A DNA stretch of 41,732 nucleotides, from NCBI GenBank assembly GCA_021775735.1, contig JAJFHG010000008.1, forward strand, positions 1 through 41,732, given 5' to 3'. Made by a program: the position numbers and the translations under genes. Source of the stretch: Hyphomicrobiaceae bacterium (GTDB lineage: Bacteria; Pseudomonadota; Alphaproteobacteria; Rhizobiales; Hyphomicrobiaceae). The notes below the pieces were generated by a model. It saw nothing but the letters and a program-made list of their open reading frames with translations. It made no database searches and had not been told where the DNA came from. Positions 8,049 to 17,852 of this stretch are shown here, in pieces. Each line of letters starts with the position of its first letter. The first letter of the stretch is position 1.

Positions 8049-8664
8049 GACCAAGCGCCTGACTCTTTTCAGGGTGAAATTGCGTGCCGGCCATGTTGTC
8101 CTTTGCGACCATGGCCGTCACGTCGCCACCATAGTTCGTGGTTGCGACAATGGCAGAACGATCTTCGGGACGAAAGTGATAAGAATGAACGAAGTAGGCA
8201 TGCAGCCCTTGATCACCCGTCGCAATGTCAGTCAGCAAAGGGTGGTTTCGCTGAACGCTGAGCGTATTCCAACCCATATGCGGTATTTTCAAAGTCGGAT
8301 CACCGGGTTTGATCGCCGTCACTTCACCGCTAATCCAATTCAAACCTTCAGTGTTTTTGAATTCTCGTCCGACACGCGCCAAAAGCTGCATTCCGACACA
8401 GATACCAAGAAAAGGGCGCGCTCTGGAGCGCACCGTTTCGTGCAACGTTTCAACTAGACCGGGCACGGCTTCAAGGCCAGCTTTGCAATCACCAAACGCA
8501 CCAACACCCGGCAGCACAATGCGATCTGCCGCTTTAAGCGCTGCAACGTCAGATGTGACCTGAATATCGGCGTTTGCTTCGCTTTCACGCGCTGCACGTT
8601 CAAACGCTTTGGCTGCGGAATGCAAGTTACCCGAGCCATAATCAATAATAACGACGCGCTGCAT
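8011..8664 (-). CDS. hisH: Imidazole glycerol phosphate synthase glutaminase subunit HisH
   Basis: The 217-residue class I glutamine amidotransferase has nucleophile Cys89 in FLGICVGMQLL and the His/Glu pair in TQFHPEKSQ near the C-terminus. N-terminal VVIIDYGSGNLHS is the usual HisH opening. It supplies ammonia to HisF. It lies 8 bp after the DUF2628 gene, clearly co-transcribed with hisB and DUF2628. Its 3' end overlaps an opposite-strand Cas2-like gene by 38 bp. Confidence 0.96.
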   Translation of the reverse strand: MQRVVIIDYGSGNLHSAAKAFERAARESEANADIQVTSDVAALKAADRIVLPGVGAFGDCKAGLEAVPGLVETLHETVRSRARPFLGICVGMQLLARVGREFKNTEGLNWISGEVTAIKPGDPTLKIPHMGWNTLSVQRNHPLLTDIATGDQGLHAYFVHSYHFRPEDRSAIVATTNYGGDVTAMVAKDNMAGTQFHPEKSQALGLKLLANFLHWAP

Positions 8665-8672
8665 TGGGGCCC

Positions 8673-9179
8673 TTAATTCAAAATTCGTGGTCGCCGCGCT
8701 TCTCTCAAAGCGGGTGAAATCACACCTAATGAAGACCCTTGCAACGTAATCTGAGGTGCCACCTCGGGTTTGTCTTTGCCACTGCTCTTGTCATCAGAAC
8801 CAAGCCAAGAGTCTATAAAGCGATATTCTGCTTCTTCTTTCGTACGCCCTTCAGTGATGCCTACAGGAAGGAAGCCTTGCGATTCTAAAACAGCACCGCG
8901 GATCAACGGTTCTTCAAGCGCAAAGATAAAATTGAGAGCCAGGTAAAAATATCCCCATACGGCAGATGGCAAACCTGCTAGTACAATAACACCAGCAAAG
9001 ACCGCGCCAAGGACCGCGTAGCCACCAAGGCTTGCCCATTGCCGACTAAGCAGCAATGATAAGGGGCCAAAAATAATCGTTGCGCGCGCTAGTTCATCAC
9101 GCACAAAAATAAGATCGCCCGCCCGCTCAGACTTGGCGCGTTGATCTTCTGGCGGCTCGTAAACCGAATAAACGCTCAA
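8673..9179 (-). CDS. DUF2628 family membrane protein of the his operon
   Basis: This 168-residue protein has hydrophobic segments near residues 35-50, 52-68 and 72-88 and a conserved-looking FLPVGITEGRTKEEAEYRFIDSWL motif, the DUF2628 pattern. Many alphaproteobacteria carry this family between hisB and hisH, which is the position here (54 bp after hisB, 8 bp before hisH). Its role is unknown. The location suggests co-expression with histidine synthesis rather than a shown enzymatic part. Confidence 0.85.
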   Translation of the reverse strand: MSVYSVYEPPEDQRAKSERAGDLIFVRDELARATIIFGPLSLLLSRQWASLGGYAVLGAVFAGVIVLAGLPSAVWGYFYLALNFIFALEEPLIRGAVLESQGFLPVGITEGRTKEEAEYRFIDSWLGSDDKSSGKDKPEVAPQITLQGSSLGVISPALREARRPRILN

Positions 9180-9233
9180 TGCGTTGCTCCCTACTCAAAA
9201 CTTTCACAAGCACAGAAACAGGCCCATGCCTGC

Positions 9234-9833
9234 TTAACCTGACAGCGACCCCTTGGTCGATGGCACACGACCAGCTTGCCTTGGGTCAACTTCCAACGCT
9301 TGGCGCAATGCCCGCGCTAATCCTTTAAAACAAGTCTCAGCAATGTGGTGATTGTTTTCACCATAAAGCGTTTCGACATGCAGCGTTAGACCAGCGTTTT
9401 GCGCGAAGGCTTGGAACCATTCGCGAAACAGCTCGGTATCCATATCGCCAACTTTAGGCTGTGAAAAGGCAACATTCCAGACCAAGTATGGCCGGCCCGA
9501 CACATCAATAGCGACGCGGGTCAATGTTTCGTCCATAGCCAAGTGCACGTCGGCATAACGCGTGATGCCCACGCGATCGCCAAGCGCCTGCGTCACAGCT
9601 TGACCAAGCACAATACCGGTGTCTTCCGTCGTGTGATGAAAATCTATGTGCAGGTCACCCTTTGCCTGCAACTTGATATCCACCAGTGAGTGGCGGGCCA
9701 GTTGCTCCAGCATGTGATCAAGGAAACCAATGCCGGTTGCGACATCAAAGTTACCCGTACCATCCAAATCGACGGCAGCCGAAATCTCCGTCTCCTTGGT
9801 GACGCGTGAAATTTTTCCCCGCCGTTTCACCAC
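9234..9833 (-). CDS. hisB: Imidazoleglycerol-phosphate dehydratase HisB
   Basis: The 199-residue monofunctional IGPD shows the two manganese-binding repeats: [13 protein letters not shown] with [11 protein letters not shown], and MDETLTR with ENNHHIAE. It converts imidazole glycerol phosphate to imidazole acetol phosphate. It is the first gene of the minus-strand his run and is divergent from hslV with about 190 bp between starts. There is no fused histidinol-phosphatase domain, as expected outside the enterobacteria. Confidence 0.96.
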   Translation of the reverse strand: MVKRRGKISRVTKETEISAAVDLDGTGNFDVATGIGFLDHMLEQLARHSLVDIKLQAKGDLHIDFHHTTEDTGIVLGQAVTQALGDRVGITRYADVHLAMDETLTRVAIDVSGRPYLVWNVAFSQPKVGDMDTELFREWFQAFAQNAGLTLHVETLYGENNHHIAETCFKGLARALRQALEVDPRQAGRVPSTKGSLSG

Positions 9834-9984
9834 TTCATCCTTTTGTTGAAAATCGCCACATTGGCCCCATCCTGGGGCTCGTGCCGCTGATGCGTGCAGC
9901 TCAAGTCCAAGCGTTTAACAGCTTCCGCGCCGTCATTCCAGGCCATCTGTCGGTTAGAGTGACCAAATCGAGCACATTTGGTGT

Positions 9985-10013
9985 CTTGAATTTCGTCCCT
10001 AAGATTGCGATCT
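9985..10013 (+). promoter_or_regulatory. Possible heat-shock (RpoH-type) promoter of hslV
   Basis: CTTGAA at 9985-9990 is followed after 17 nt by CGATCT, directly before hslV. The CTTGAA hexamer and the neighbouring heat-shock gene fit an RpoH -35 element, but the -10 is a poor match, so this is tentative. Confidence 0.3.
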
Positions 10014-10020
10014 AGGCTGT

Positions 10021-10602
10021 ATGTCCATGTCTTATCCCTCATCCCCATCTGGTGCGCCCGCCTCGTGGCACGCCACAACCATTTTGGCTGTACGCAAAGA
10101 CCATAAAGTCGTTGTTGCAGGCGACGGCCAGGTCAGCCTTGGCGATACCGTCATTAAAGCCAATGCCCACAAGGTGCGCCGATTCTCAAAAGGCGATGTC
10201 ATTGGCGGATTTGCCGGTGCGACGGCCGATGCGTTTACGCTGTTCGAGCGCTTGGAAGCCAAACTTGAGCAATATCCTGATCAATTAACGCGGGCCTGTG
10301 TTGAGATGGCCAAAGACTGGCGTACCGACCGATACCTGCGGCGCCTGGAAGCGATGATGATCGTTGCCGACAAAACCACGACGTTGACCCTTACCGGCAA
10401 CGGCGACGTGCTCGAACCACAAGATCATATTATGGGCATCGGATCTGGTGGAAACTATGCACTGGCCGCCGCGCGTGCACTTTATGATCAGCCCCTAGAT
10501 GCCGAAGCCATTGCCCGAAAGGCCATGGGCATTGCCGCCGGCATCTGCGTCTATACCAATGCCAATCTGATTGTTGAGACGCTGGATAGTACCACCAAGT
10601 AA
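10021..10602 (+). CDS. hslV: ATP-dependent protease peptidase subunit HslV
   Basis: This 193-residue proteasome-beta-like peptidase is processed before Thr19 in [26 protein letters not shown], the N-terminal nucleophile of the mature subunit. [22 protein letters not shown] is the family signature. It assembles as a double hexamer with HslU in the cytosol and degrades unfolded proteins after heat stress. Unusually, a membrane-protein gene separates it from hslU. Two in-frame ATGs (10021, 10027) are possible starts. Confidence 0.95.
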   Translation: MSMSYPSSPSGAPASWHATTILAVRKDHKVVVAGDGQVSLGDTVIKANAHKVRRFSKGDVIGGFAGATADAFTLFERLEAKLEQYPDQLTRACVEMAKDWRTDRYLRRLEAMMIVADKTTTLTLTGNGDVLEPQDHIMGIGSGGNYALAAARALYDQPLDAEAIARKAMGIAAGICVYTNANLIVETLDSTTK

Positions 10603-10642
10603 GTCCGCCTTTTTTACACTCGTTCGCTAAAGAAAGGCGTCC

Positions 10643-11680
10643 ATGCTCAAACAAAAAGATCTCGAAGCAGCGGTTGCTGCTGGCATCATCTCGGAAGACC
10701 AAGTCGACGCGCTCAATGACTTTGCAGCACACCGACGCACGCCACGTGGATTTGCTGTCGGCAAAGATGAGCGCTTCAAACTGCTTGGCGGACTGAATGA
10801 CTTTTTTGTTGCCATTGGCGTTGTGCTGTTAGGGTTTGGCGTTTGGTATGGTGCTGCCACATTTGAAACACCCGCCGGCTTCTTAGTTGGTATTTTCTTA
10901 TTGTGGGGCTTAGCTGAGTACTTAACGGCCAGGCTCAGGCTCACCGCACCGAGCATTGTCATTGCAATCCTGTTGCCAATTTTTGCTTGGCTCACGTGTG
11001 CAGGACTGATCCACGATGGATTCACTTTAGGTGCCATCGACACAGGAATTCTACCCGCACTTGCGGCAATTGCGATGGCGGGTGTGCACTACCTGCGTTT
11101 TCGCTTACCCTTTACCATGGCAGTCTTGGCAATCTGTGTATTTGTATTGCTCATAAAGAGTCTTGGATTTTCGTTCGAACACAGTCAGACATCACGCAAC
11201 CAGGCAATCATATTCTGCTACGGAATGGCGGTATTTGGATTTGCGATGTGGTTTGACCAATCTGACACAGAACGCCTGACGCGGCGTGCTGACAAAGGCT
11301 TCTGGCTGCACGCAACCGCAGCGCCTATGATCGCTCATCCACTCATTTCTTATCTTTCCGGTGGCACGACGGGAAGCGGTGAGGCTGCTCTCATCGTGAT
11401 ACTTGTTGCCGCCTTGTTGGCAGCTGTTGCACTGTTGATCGATCGTCGCGCACTTGTCGTTGTTTCGCTCAGCTACCTCGCCGGAGCGATTACCTATGGC
11501 GTAACACAGTTGTCCAACGCCCAACACGCTGGCACCAAAGCCATGTTCACGTTGCTTCTGCTGGGTACAATCATCATTGCACTCGGCGTTGGATGGCATC
11601 AATTGCGGCGCATTCTGATGCACGCGCTGCCAGACACAGAATTTAAATCCTACCTCCCACCAATCAATGAAGGCTCATGA
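10643..11680 (+). CDS. Polytopic membrane protein between hslV and hslU
   Basis: The protein has 345 residues: a soluble N-terminal 45 ([27 protein letters not shown], like the N-terminal helical part of DUF2157-type proteins) followed by roughly nine hydrophobic segments. It has a good ribosome site (AAAGAAAGG). Its stop overlaps the hslU ATG (ATGA), so hslU is translationally coupled to it. The link to the HslUV protease may be only co-transcription. No transport or catalytic motif was recognised. Confidence 0.82.
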   Translation: MLKQKDLEAAVAAGIISEDQVDALNDFAAHRRTPRGFAVGKDERFKLLGGLNDFFVAIGVVLLGFGVWYGAATFETPAGFLVGIFLLWGLAEYLTARLRLTAPSIVIAILLPIFAWLTCAGLIHDGFTLGAIDTGILPALAAIAMAGVHYLRFRLPFTMAVLAICVFVLLIKSLGFSFEHSQTSRNQAIIFCYGMAVFGFAMWFDQSDTERLTRRADKGFWLHATAAPMIAHPLISYLSGGTTGSGEAALIVILVAALLAAVALLIDRRALVVVSLSYLAGAITYGVTQLSNAQHAGTKAMFTLLLLGTIIIALGVGWHQLRRILMHALPDTEFKSYLPPINEGS

Positions 11681-12990
11681 GCAACTTTTCTCCCCGTGAA
11701 ATTGTATCCGAGTTGGACCGCTATATTGTTGGCCAACATGACGCAAAACGTGCAGTCGCCATTGCGCTGCGCAATCGTTGGCGCCGCCACCAGATCAAAG
11801 GCCCGCTCAAAGAAGAAATTCTGCCAAAGAATATTTTGATGATCGGTCCAACAGGTGTCGGTAAAACAGAGATATCAAGACGTTTGGCCCGGCTTGCGGG
11901 TGCACCCTTCCTGAAGGTTGAAGCGACCAAGTTTACCGAAGTTGGTTATGTCGGTCGCGATGTGGAAAGCATCGTCAGAGATTTAATGGAAGTGGCCATA
12001 TCGTTAGTGCGCGACAGCAAACGCGCGCTTGTCCAGGCGCAGGCAGAAAAGAACGCCGAAGAACGCGTGCTTGATGCTCTTGTTGGACCAACAGCCTCAC
12101 CCGGTACGCGGGAAACATTTCGTCGTCGACTGAGAGAAAACGAGCTCAACGACAAAGAAATTGATGTCGAGGTCGAAGACACGTCCTCAATGCCGATGTT
12201 TGATATTCCCGGCATGCCCGGCGGCTCCATGGGAGCCATCAATGTTTCAGATATTCTCGGCAAGGCGATGGGTGGGCGCAAAAAGTCCCGCAAACTTCTG
12301 GTCCGCGATAGCTATGACGTTCTGATCGGGGAGGAAAGCGACAAGCTTATTGACGATGATCACATCACGTCTGATGCAATCCGGTCTGTCGAGAATGACG
12401 GCATCGTGTTCCTCGACGAGATCGACAAGATCTGTTCGCGATCAGAGGGTTCAGGACGCGGCAATGGTGATGTATCTCGCGAAGGTGTGCAGCGCGATTT
12501 GCTCCCTCTCATCGAGGGAACCACCGTTTCCACCAAGTATGGCCTGGTTAAAACCGACCACATCCTGTTCATCGCCTCGGGCGCTTTTCACGTCTCGAAA
12601 CCCGCTGATCTATTGCCAGAGTTGCAGGGCCGTTTGCCGATTCGCGTCGAACTCACTGCTCTGAGCCGCGATGACTTCCGCCGTATCCTAACCGAACCCG
12701 AAGCCAGCCTCATCAAACAATACATTGCGTTGATGAAAACCGAAGGCGTGACATTGGATTTTACGGATGATGCGATTGATGCACTTGCAGATGCAGCCGT
12801 AAAGGTAAATTCGAAAGTAGAAAATATTGGTGCCCGTCGATTGCAAACCGTGATGGAGCGTGTCCTGGATGAAATTTCGTTTGAGGCCTCCGACCGATCC
12901 AACGAAACACTCAAGATTGATGCAGATTATGTGACAACCAGAATTGCCGCTCTTGCAGAAGACACAGATCTTTCAAAGTTCATCCTGTAG
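11677..12990 (+). CDS. hslU: ATP-dependent protease ATPase subunit HslU
   Basis: This 437-residue AAA+ unfoldase has a Walker A motif GPTGVGKTE (about residues 56-64), the pore loop [13 protein letters not shown], a Walker B motif VFLDEIDKI, the I-domain insertion between them, and the conserved C-terminal tail DLSKFIL that docks into HslV. It starts by ATGA overlap with the preceding membrane-protein gene. It unfolds substrates and feeds them to HslV. Confidence 0.97.
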   Translation: MSNFSPREIVSELDRYIVGQHDAKRAVAIALRNRWRRHQIKGPLKEEILPKNILMIGPTGVGKTEISRRLARLAGAPFLKVEATKFTEVGYVGRDVESIVRDLMEVAISLVRDSKRALVQAQAEKNAEERVLDALVGPTASPGTRETFRRRLRENELNDKEIDVEVEDTSSMPMFDIPGMPGGSMGAINVSDILGKAMGGRKKSRKLLVRDSYDVLIGEESDKLIDDDHITSDAIRSVENDGIVFLDEIDKICSRSEGSGRGNGDVSREGVQRDLLPLIEGTTVSTKYGLVKTDHILFIASGAFHVSKPADLLPELQGRLPIRVELTALSRDDFRRILTEPEASLIKQYIALMKTEGVTLDFTDDAIDALADAAVKVNSKVENIGARRLQTVMERVLDEISFEASDRSNETLKIDADYVTTRIAALAEDTDLSKFIL

Positions 12991-13082
12991 CGCGCTCATT
13001 TTAGTCATGAACACAATAAGATTGGACGCCCAGAAAAAAGTGCGGCCATCTCAAATGTCTACCAGCTAATGTGAAACGGATT

Positions 13083-13604
13083 CTATTTGCGCAACCGGAA
13101 GGTCGCCGACCCCCCTGCACCAGACAACCTCACATGTTGCGAGCGACCTTTGACACTGACATAAATATTGCCCGAAACGCCAAATTCCTTGTTGAAGAAA
13201 CTACCGGAATATTTGCTTTTGCCAGTCCGATGAACGCGGGCGGTTTGTGTTGCCTTGGACGATTTGGTGGCACAGTTGGCACGTAGCGAAAATTCGTTTG
13301 GCGAAACCCGGCTATAGAAGGCCTTACAAATAGCCCGCTCGCGCTTACCATTATCGAACTTGATCCAACCGCTACCGCGCCACGAGCCATCCAGACTGGC
13401 CGAATCAGCAACACTCGAAGTTGACACCAATGTCAGTGAAAATAAGCCGAGCAGTGCCAGCGACAGCGCTCGACAAAAGCCTTCCGATAACCAACTAAGC
13501 ACTTCAAAGCGCTTCAAAAAACTATGGGTGGAAGATGGGCCTTCCAAAATCATGAGCGAGCCTCCAAGCAAATAGTCCCGGCGTGGGTCCGCATTACTTA
13601 ACAC
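13083..13604 (-). CDS. Hypothetical exported protein
   Basis: This 173-residue protein has a hydrophobic stretch (ALSLALLGLFSLTLVSTSSVADS, about residues 46-68) that looks like a signal peptide, suggesting the true start may be internal. The mature part (SLDGSWRGSGWIKFDNGKRERAICKAFYSRVSPNEFSL) resembles small beta-rich proteins common in Rhizobiales-like genomes, with a repeated G-x-G/YSGSFFN strand pattern. A role in the envelope is inferred. It is convergent with hslU, with a 92-bp gap and no clear terminator. Confidence 0.65.
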   Translation of the reverse strand: MLSNADPRRDYLLGGSLMILEGPSSTHSFLKRFEVLSWLSEGFCRALSLALLGLFSLTLVSTSSVADSASLDGSWRGSGWIKFDNGKRERAICKAFYSRVSPNEFSLRANCATKSSKATQTARVHRTGKSKYSGSFFNKEFGVSGNIYVSVKGRSQHVRLSGAGGSATFRLRK

Positions 13605-13887
13605 CCATCATAACTATTCCGCTCGGTTACGCAAACGGTGATCAGAAGGATTTTTTCAGGCAATTTCATGCAGAATTTGGCGCTCAAGCCCATTTGAGGC
13701 GCGGTTTTCTTAATGAGTTTGTCAGTACTTTGTCACAACGCCATTGGCAGAGGTCTGCACAATAGGGACAGGGCCTGCCCAAGAAAAAGCCGTATGCGCG
13801 ACCACTCAACTGGCGCGCGGCCGCATTTTTTTAACGCAACTGGTTTGTCATCTTGACCTTGTGGCTCCACCAACGCGCTGACCTGCT

Positions 13888-14103
13888 TTAAGCAGCAATT
13901 TGATCTGGGCCTTGGCAAAGCACCTGCGCAATTGCTTCCACGGTGCGGCTCCAATCTGCAGCCGGTCCAAGATCTGGCGCGAGACCAAAAGCCTTGAGCG
14001 CATCTTTGGGCACACCGCCGTCTTTAAAAATCCCAGCACAAGTCTGACGTGCGATGGCCAGTGCCTGTGCCCATTGTAAATCATGAATATGTTCGGGTTT
14101 CAT
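13888..14103 (-). CDS. Small hypothetical protein, 71 aa
   Basis: The ATG at 14103 is chosen because TGGAGGCCTCAAATG gives a perfect ribosome site; the longer frame to 14202 lacks one. The 71-residue product (MKPEHIHDLQWAQALAIARQ..) is amphipathic and soluble with no recognised domain. Its start overlaps the end of the 43-residue frame upstream on the same strand, so the two are probably translationally coupled. Confidence 0.55.
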   Translation of the reverse strand: MKPEHIHDLQWAQALAIARQTCAGIFKDGGVPKDALKAFGLAPDLGPAADWSRTVEAIAQVLCQGPDQIAA

Positions 14104-14212
14104 TTGAGGCCTCCAATTCTCGTTTTGCTTGCAATGCGGAGATAAATTCACTGCCAAATGAAGCGGCAAGTGCACCCAGCCTCCTGGTATCACGACGCAC
14201 AACTGGGTTCAT
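14081..14212 (-). CDS. Very small hypothetical protein, 43 aa
   Basis: A frame from the ATG at 14210-14212 to the TGA at 14081-14083 encodes a 43-residue basic, helical peptide beginning MNPVVRRDTRRLGALAASFG. AAGGTGTCA precedes the ATG as a fair ribosome site. It overlaps the next gene (start 14103) by 23 bp in another frame, a layout typical of coupled genes. It was not recognised, and the short length limits confidence. Confidence 0.4.
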   Translation of the reverse strand: MNPVVRRDTRRLGALAASFGSEFISALQAKRELEASNETRTYS

Positions 14213-14314
14213 TGACACCTTAAAGACGACTGTCCTGACGCTATGTGCACTTGCCTTGGCTGAGGGGCATAAATGGCCCCAAACTGAATTTCGTCCGCAT
14301 CTTCTACGATTTAT

Positions 14315-14495
14315 TTACTGCCCCAACACTGCGTAAACGCGTGTTGGCGTTATTCCCTAACTTACTGCCCCAACACTGCGTAAACGCGTGTTGGCGTTCT
14401 TCCTTAACTTACTGCCCCAACACTGCGTAAACGCGTGTTGGCATTCTTCCCTAACTTACTGCCCCAACACTGCGTAAACGCGTGTTGGCGTTATT
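14315..14495. repeat. Four tandem 47-bp repeats, each with a hairpin
   Basis: Units start at 14315, 14362, 14409 and 14456; the last is partial. They differ at only a few positions. Each contains CCAACAC and GTGTTGG as the arms of a stem that continues through GCG/CGC with one bulged base and a TAAA loop. The 10-12 nt between hairpins is itself conserved, so this is a tandem repeat and not a spacer array. Confidence 0.9.
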
Positions 14496-14710
14496 TCTGC
14501 GCTTGCCGCTCGCCTCCGGCACCACTTTGTGCCGATTGAGGACGCACCGTGACGCCACTTAACACTTGGCCCACAACGCTTTGTAGCGACTGCCACTCAT
14601 TCAACTCACGATCCATACCAACGCCTCTTACTGTTACGCACACCGCTGCTCTAGCCGATAACACCGGACTTCAGAGCCAAAGCAGCGTGACTGCTACTCA
14701 AAGACAAGGG

Positions 14711-14750
14711 GCGGACCACTCAAAGATACGCATACTAAAGAGTGGTCCGC
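14711..14750. repeat. Perfect 11-bp inverted repeat
   Basis: GCGGACCACTC (14711-14721) and GAGTGGTCCGC (14740-14750) pair perfectly across an 18-nt loop. There is no T-run on either side, so it is not a standard terminator. It could be a protein-binding site, part of an RNA, or the remnant of a mobile element end. Confidence 0.7.
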
Positions 14751-15275
14751 TGTGACTATCCGAGTACGCAGGACAGCCAAAAGTCTTGGGGGGACTTTAT
14801 TTTGGGGAACTTCCGCCGCTACGAGAGACAAACTTAAGGGCGGTACTCAAAACGCAACACAACGCTACAAACGCAACAGGTACAAAAACTGTTTCGGGCG
14901 GGACTGCAGGGATGAAAAAAGAAAAATACCCCCACGAAATAATCTCGCCGATCGCTCTGGTTTTTCTTCCCTCCAAACCCACCCCCTGATGAGAGGCCGC
15001 ACGGGTCAGAGATGAAACGAGGCGAATACAAGACGCTGCGCCTCGCTCTTTGCTGAGCGATCATCGCCAGAACCAAATGGTTCTCTTTGTGTTCCGTCGA
15101 TGTTGGTACTTAACCGCCACAGTTAGGCGCAAAAACGACGGGATCAGGTCAGAACGAAGGAAATTAACTGGCTATTTGTTCAGGTCCAGCAAACACGGGC
15201 CTTTGACCCTCTCACAAACAGTGGAGAAAAATGTTTTCTGCAATATTTTCAGTGTGTTGTGATTTTTTCCGCCGG

Positions 15276-15797
15276 CTATTCAGGCGCGTTTGCAGTCAGT
15301 GCGGCTTTCAGCGCGATGACGAACAAAAACACTGACGTCACAACATTCCAACCGGCAAACGACAAACCAAAGAAACGCCATTGCACTTCATCGCAGCGAA
15401 CGCCGGTTTCTGTCTCCAAACTCTTCAACAAAGCGTCTGCGGAGTCTGGTGGTGCCGTTGCACCCGAACACGTTTGAGGTCCCGGCCAAAAACCCCATTC
15501 AATGCCAGCATGATAAACGCCAAGGCCTGCATTGGTGAGAAATGCGAGCGCCAAGGCAAAGAATAAGAAGCCTGCAACACGCACATGATCACCTGACAAT
15601 AAAATCAGTCCGACGAACGATAAGGGTAGAGCCGCGTAATAGGCGTAGCGCTGCTGCAGACAAAGTGGACAGGGTTGGTAACCGCCAATGAATTCAAAGG
15701 CCAATGCTGCAACTATGACCATGCCGGCAATAAACAACACCCACGCGCCCAATCCATAAGCCGGATGGAGATCATTATCTGTCCTGTTGAAGTGCAT
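15276..15797 (-). CDS. DsbB-like disulfide bond formation protein
   Basis: This 173-residue protein has four membrane segments and the DsbB redox pair C43-P-L-C46 in GYQPCPLCLQQRYAYY. A second periplasmic cysteine pair is C110 and C135. FGLSFAGWN near the C-terminus also fits the family. It would reoxidise a DsbA-like thiol oxidase using quinone in the inner membrane. It lies on the same strand as the DedA-like gene (24 bp downstream of it) and is probably co-transcribed. No dsbA is in the window. Confidence 0.9.
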   Translation of the reverse strand: MHFNRTDNDLHPAYGLGAWVLFIAGMVIVAALAFEFIGGYQPCPLCLQQRYAYYAALPLSFVGLILLSGDHVRVAGFLFFALALAFLTNAGLGVYHAGIEWGFWPGPQTCSGATAPPDSADALLKSLETETGVRCDEVQWRFFGLSFAGWNVVTSVFLFVIALKAALTANAPE

Positions 15798-15821
15798 GAG
15801 GTGGATTGCTCCTTAAGACAA

Positions 15822-16403
15822 CTAGATGATGTACTTGATAGCCAAGAAACCAGCAAACAACATGACGAAAAATACCGTTGTTACAAGACCGAAGCGCTTT
15901 TCAATAAATTCTCTAATTGGTGGCCCAAACCAATAGAGCAACCCGGCTACAACAAAAAAGCGTAGTGCACGCGCCACAATACTGGCAACGACAAACACAC
16001 CAAAGTTCAGCCCGGCGACACCACTGGCAATCGTAATCACTTTGTAGGGAAACGGTGTGACACCAGCAAACAACACAATCCATGCGCCATAGTCATTGTA
16101 TTGCGATGAAAAGTGCTGAAACTTTTCAAGGTAGCCATAAAACTCTAACAGCGGTGTGCCGACGGTGTCGTAGAGCAAGTAACCAATGAGATAACCAGCA
16201 ATTCCACCAAGCACAGATGCGATGGTTGCAATCGAGGCAAAAAACCAAGCCTTTGCACGCTCGGCAAGAACCATGGGGATCAACATGATGTCGGGCGGAA
16301 TTGGAAAAAACGAACTTTCGACGAATGACACCGTCGCCAGCGCGTGCGGCGCCTTAGGAGAAGCCGCCAACTCCATCATCCAATCGTACAACCGGCGCAT
16401 CAT
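15822..16403 (-). CDS. YqaA/DedA family membrane protein
   Basis: This 193-residue polytopic protein carries the YqaA-type DedA pattern: VESSFFPIPPDIMLIPMVL in the first re-entrant region and FAGVTPFPYKVITIASG in the second. The family (SNARE-associated/VTT fold) is linked to lipid transport across the membrane, but the substrate here is unknown. It sits between hemW and the dsbB-like gene on the minus strand, with 18 bp to hemW, so it is likely in the same transcript. Confidence 0.88.
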   Translation of the reverse strand: MMRRLYDWMMELAASPKAPHALATVSFVESSFFPIPPDIMLIPMVLAERAKAWFFASIATIASVLGGIAGYLIGYLLYDTVGTPLLEFYGYLEKFQHFSSQYNDYGAWIVLFAGVTPFPYKVITIASGVAGLNFGVFVVASIVARALRFFVVAGLLYWFGPPIREFIEKRFGLVTTVFFVMLFAGFLAIKYII

Positions 16404-16421
16404 GCTTGTAACTTCCTTGCG

Positions 16422-17852
16422 TTATCTCGCTCGGCTCGAACCGACGCGCTCATTTTCGTCGCCAATCAGCGCACCAGGTTCGGTATTTGACGCCAGTTGA
16501 TATACGATTTGGTTTAAAACAAAGCGGCCTTTTGCCGTCGCCCGCAATCGTACCGCGCGGCCGCTGTTTTTGTCAGACCTCTCTTTGCCATGTGGGATTG
16601 AAGCTGACAAACGTCCAGGGTTGTTACTTGGACCCAGTCCCGGTCCAATACAGGCTCTTAGCGTACCGCCAAACATGCCATCTCCCCCATCGTCCTGGTT
16701 TTGACCCTGGGCGTCGGCACAATCAATGTTGGTGGTCATCGCGGGGACGAACTCAAGGTAGCCCTGCTCTATCAGCTCATTGATGACATCATGGGACATT
16801 GCCCGACCGCAAATCTGTTGATAGCGTGCGCCATCAATGCCTTCTGATAGGCGAAGACCCATCAACAAAAACTCATCAGCTTGTTGATCGGCACGCAACG
16901 GTTCTTGTTGCCTCAGGCCATGACCACTTTGCTCAACCGCTGCGCACCACTCTTCAGGATTGAGGCGCGTTGCCGTAGCTTGGCGTGCACCATCCCAAAC
17001 CACACGACCATGGGCTCCCGGACCAACGCCAACGTAAGATCCATAACGCCAATAAATAAGATTGTGTTGGCTCTCTTCACCAGGCCTTGCGTGATTAGAA
17101 ATTTCATAAGCCGGCAGTCCTGCATCCATCGTGAGCTGCTGCGTTAAATCAAATAACTCCAGGGCTGCATCATCATCGGGCACAATAAGTTGGCCCCGTT
17201 TATGCCGGTCAGCAAATGGTGTGCCGTCTTCAATCGTCAATTGGTAGAGCGAAAGATGGGCGCCAGCCATGGCTAAGCCCTGTTTCAACTCCTGATGCCA
17301 CGCATCCCGCGTTTGTTTCGGGCGCGCGTAAATCAAATCAAACGAAAATCGATCAAAGATTTTATCTGCGAGCGCGACAGCCGCTTTAGCTTCTGCAACC
17401 GTATGAATGCGTCCGAGAGCTTTGAGGTCAGCTTCAATGAGTGATTGGACACCAATTGAAACGCGGTTGACGCCCGCGGCACGAAAATCCCGAAACCGGC
17501 CAACTTCAACGCTGCCGGGATTGGCTTCAAGGGTTACTTCTGCGTGATCTGCAACCGGCCAAAGCTGTGCGATGTGATCGAGGATAGCTGCAACGGTTGC
17601 GCCCTGCATCAAAGACGGTGTGCCGCCACCAAAGAAAATCGACGAGACGGCGTGTTTGGGAACATGCGCTGCAATGGTTTCTAGCTCTCGCTTATAGGCA
17701 GCCAGAAAACGTGCTTCATCCCAACCCTTAAAACGAACATGACTATTAAAATCACAATAGGGACATTTCTGCGCACAGAACGGCCAATGCACATAGATAC
17801 CAAATCCTGCGTCGCGAGCTACTGCGTTGGATGCATGTGTACGCGTCATCAC
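16422..17852 (-). CDS. hemW: HemW-type radical SAM heme chaperone with internal insert
   Basis: The radical SAM cluster motif is C26-AQK-C30-PY-C33, followed by FFGGGTPS, LEANPGS and GVQSL, as in HemW (formerly annotated as oxygen-independent coproporphyrinogen III oxidase-like). The C-terminal domain DEFLLMGLRLSEGIDGARY is normal up to residue 370. About 60 low-complexity residues (371-431) then precede the usual ending RLRATAKGRFVLNQIVYQL, making the protein 476 residues instead of about 390-400. HemW is thought to insert heme into target proteins. It is 1 bp from rdgB. Confidence 0.92.
   Translation of the reverse strand: MMTRTHASNAVARDAGFGIYVHWPFCAQKCPYCDFNSHVRFKGWDEARFLAAYKRELETIAAHVPKHAVSSIFFGGGTPSLMQGATVAAILDHIAQLWPVADHAEVTLEANPGSVEVGRFRDFRAAGVNRVSIGVQSLIEADLKALGRIHTVAEAKAAVALADKIFDRFSFDLIYARPKQTRDAWHQELKQGLAMAGAHLSLYQLTIEDGTPFADRHKRGQLIVPDDDAALELFDLTQQLTMDAGLPAYEISNHARPGEESQHNLIYWRYGSYVGVGPGAHGRVVWDGARQATATRLNPEEWCAAVEQSGHGLRQQEPLRADQQADEFLLMGLRLSEGIDGARYQQICGRAMSHDVINELIEQGYLEFVPAMTTNIDCADAQGQNQDDGGDGMFGGTLRACIGPGLGPSNNPGRLSASIPHGKERSDKNSGRAVRLRATAKGRFVLNQIVYQLASNTEPGALIGDENERVGSSRAR

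Larger units (their letters stand above)
14213..15275. other. Gene-poor stretch of about 1 kb
   Basis: I see no convincing gene here on either strand; the open frames lack ribosome sites and read as low-complexity. It holds four 47-bp tandem repeats (14315-14495), a perfect 11-bp inverted repeat (14711-14750) and a small 6-bp hairpin at 15043-15060 (TCGCTC/GAGCGA). No tmRNA, RNase P or SRP RNA signature was recognised, though an unrecognised structured RNA cannot be excluded. Confidence 0.6.

Noticed and set aside
14315-14495. Possible CRISPR array
   Set aside because: The 10-12 nt between the hairpins is conserved from unit to unit, so there are no spacers, and no cas1 or interference genes are present.
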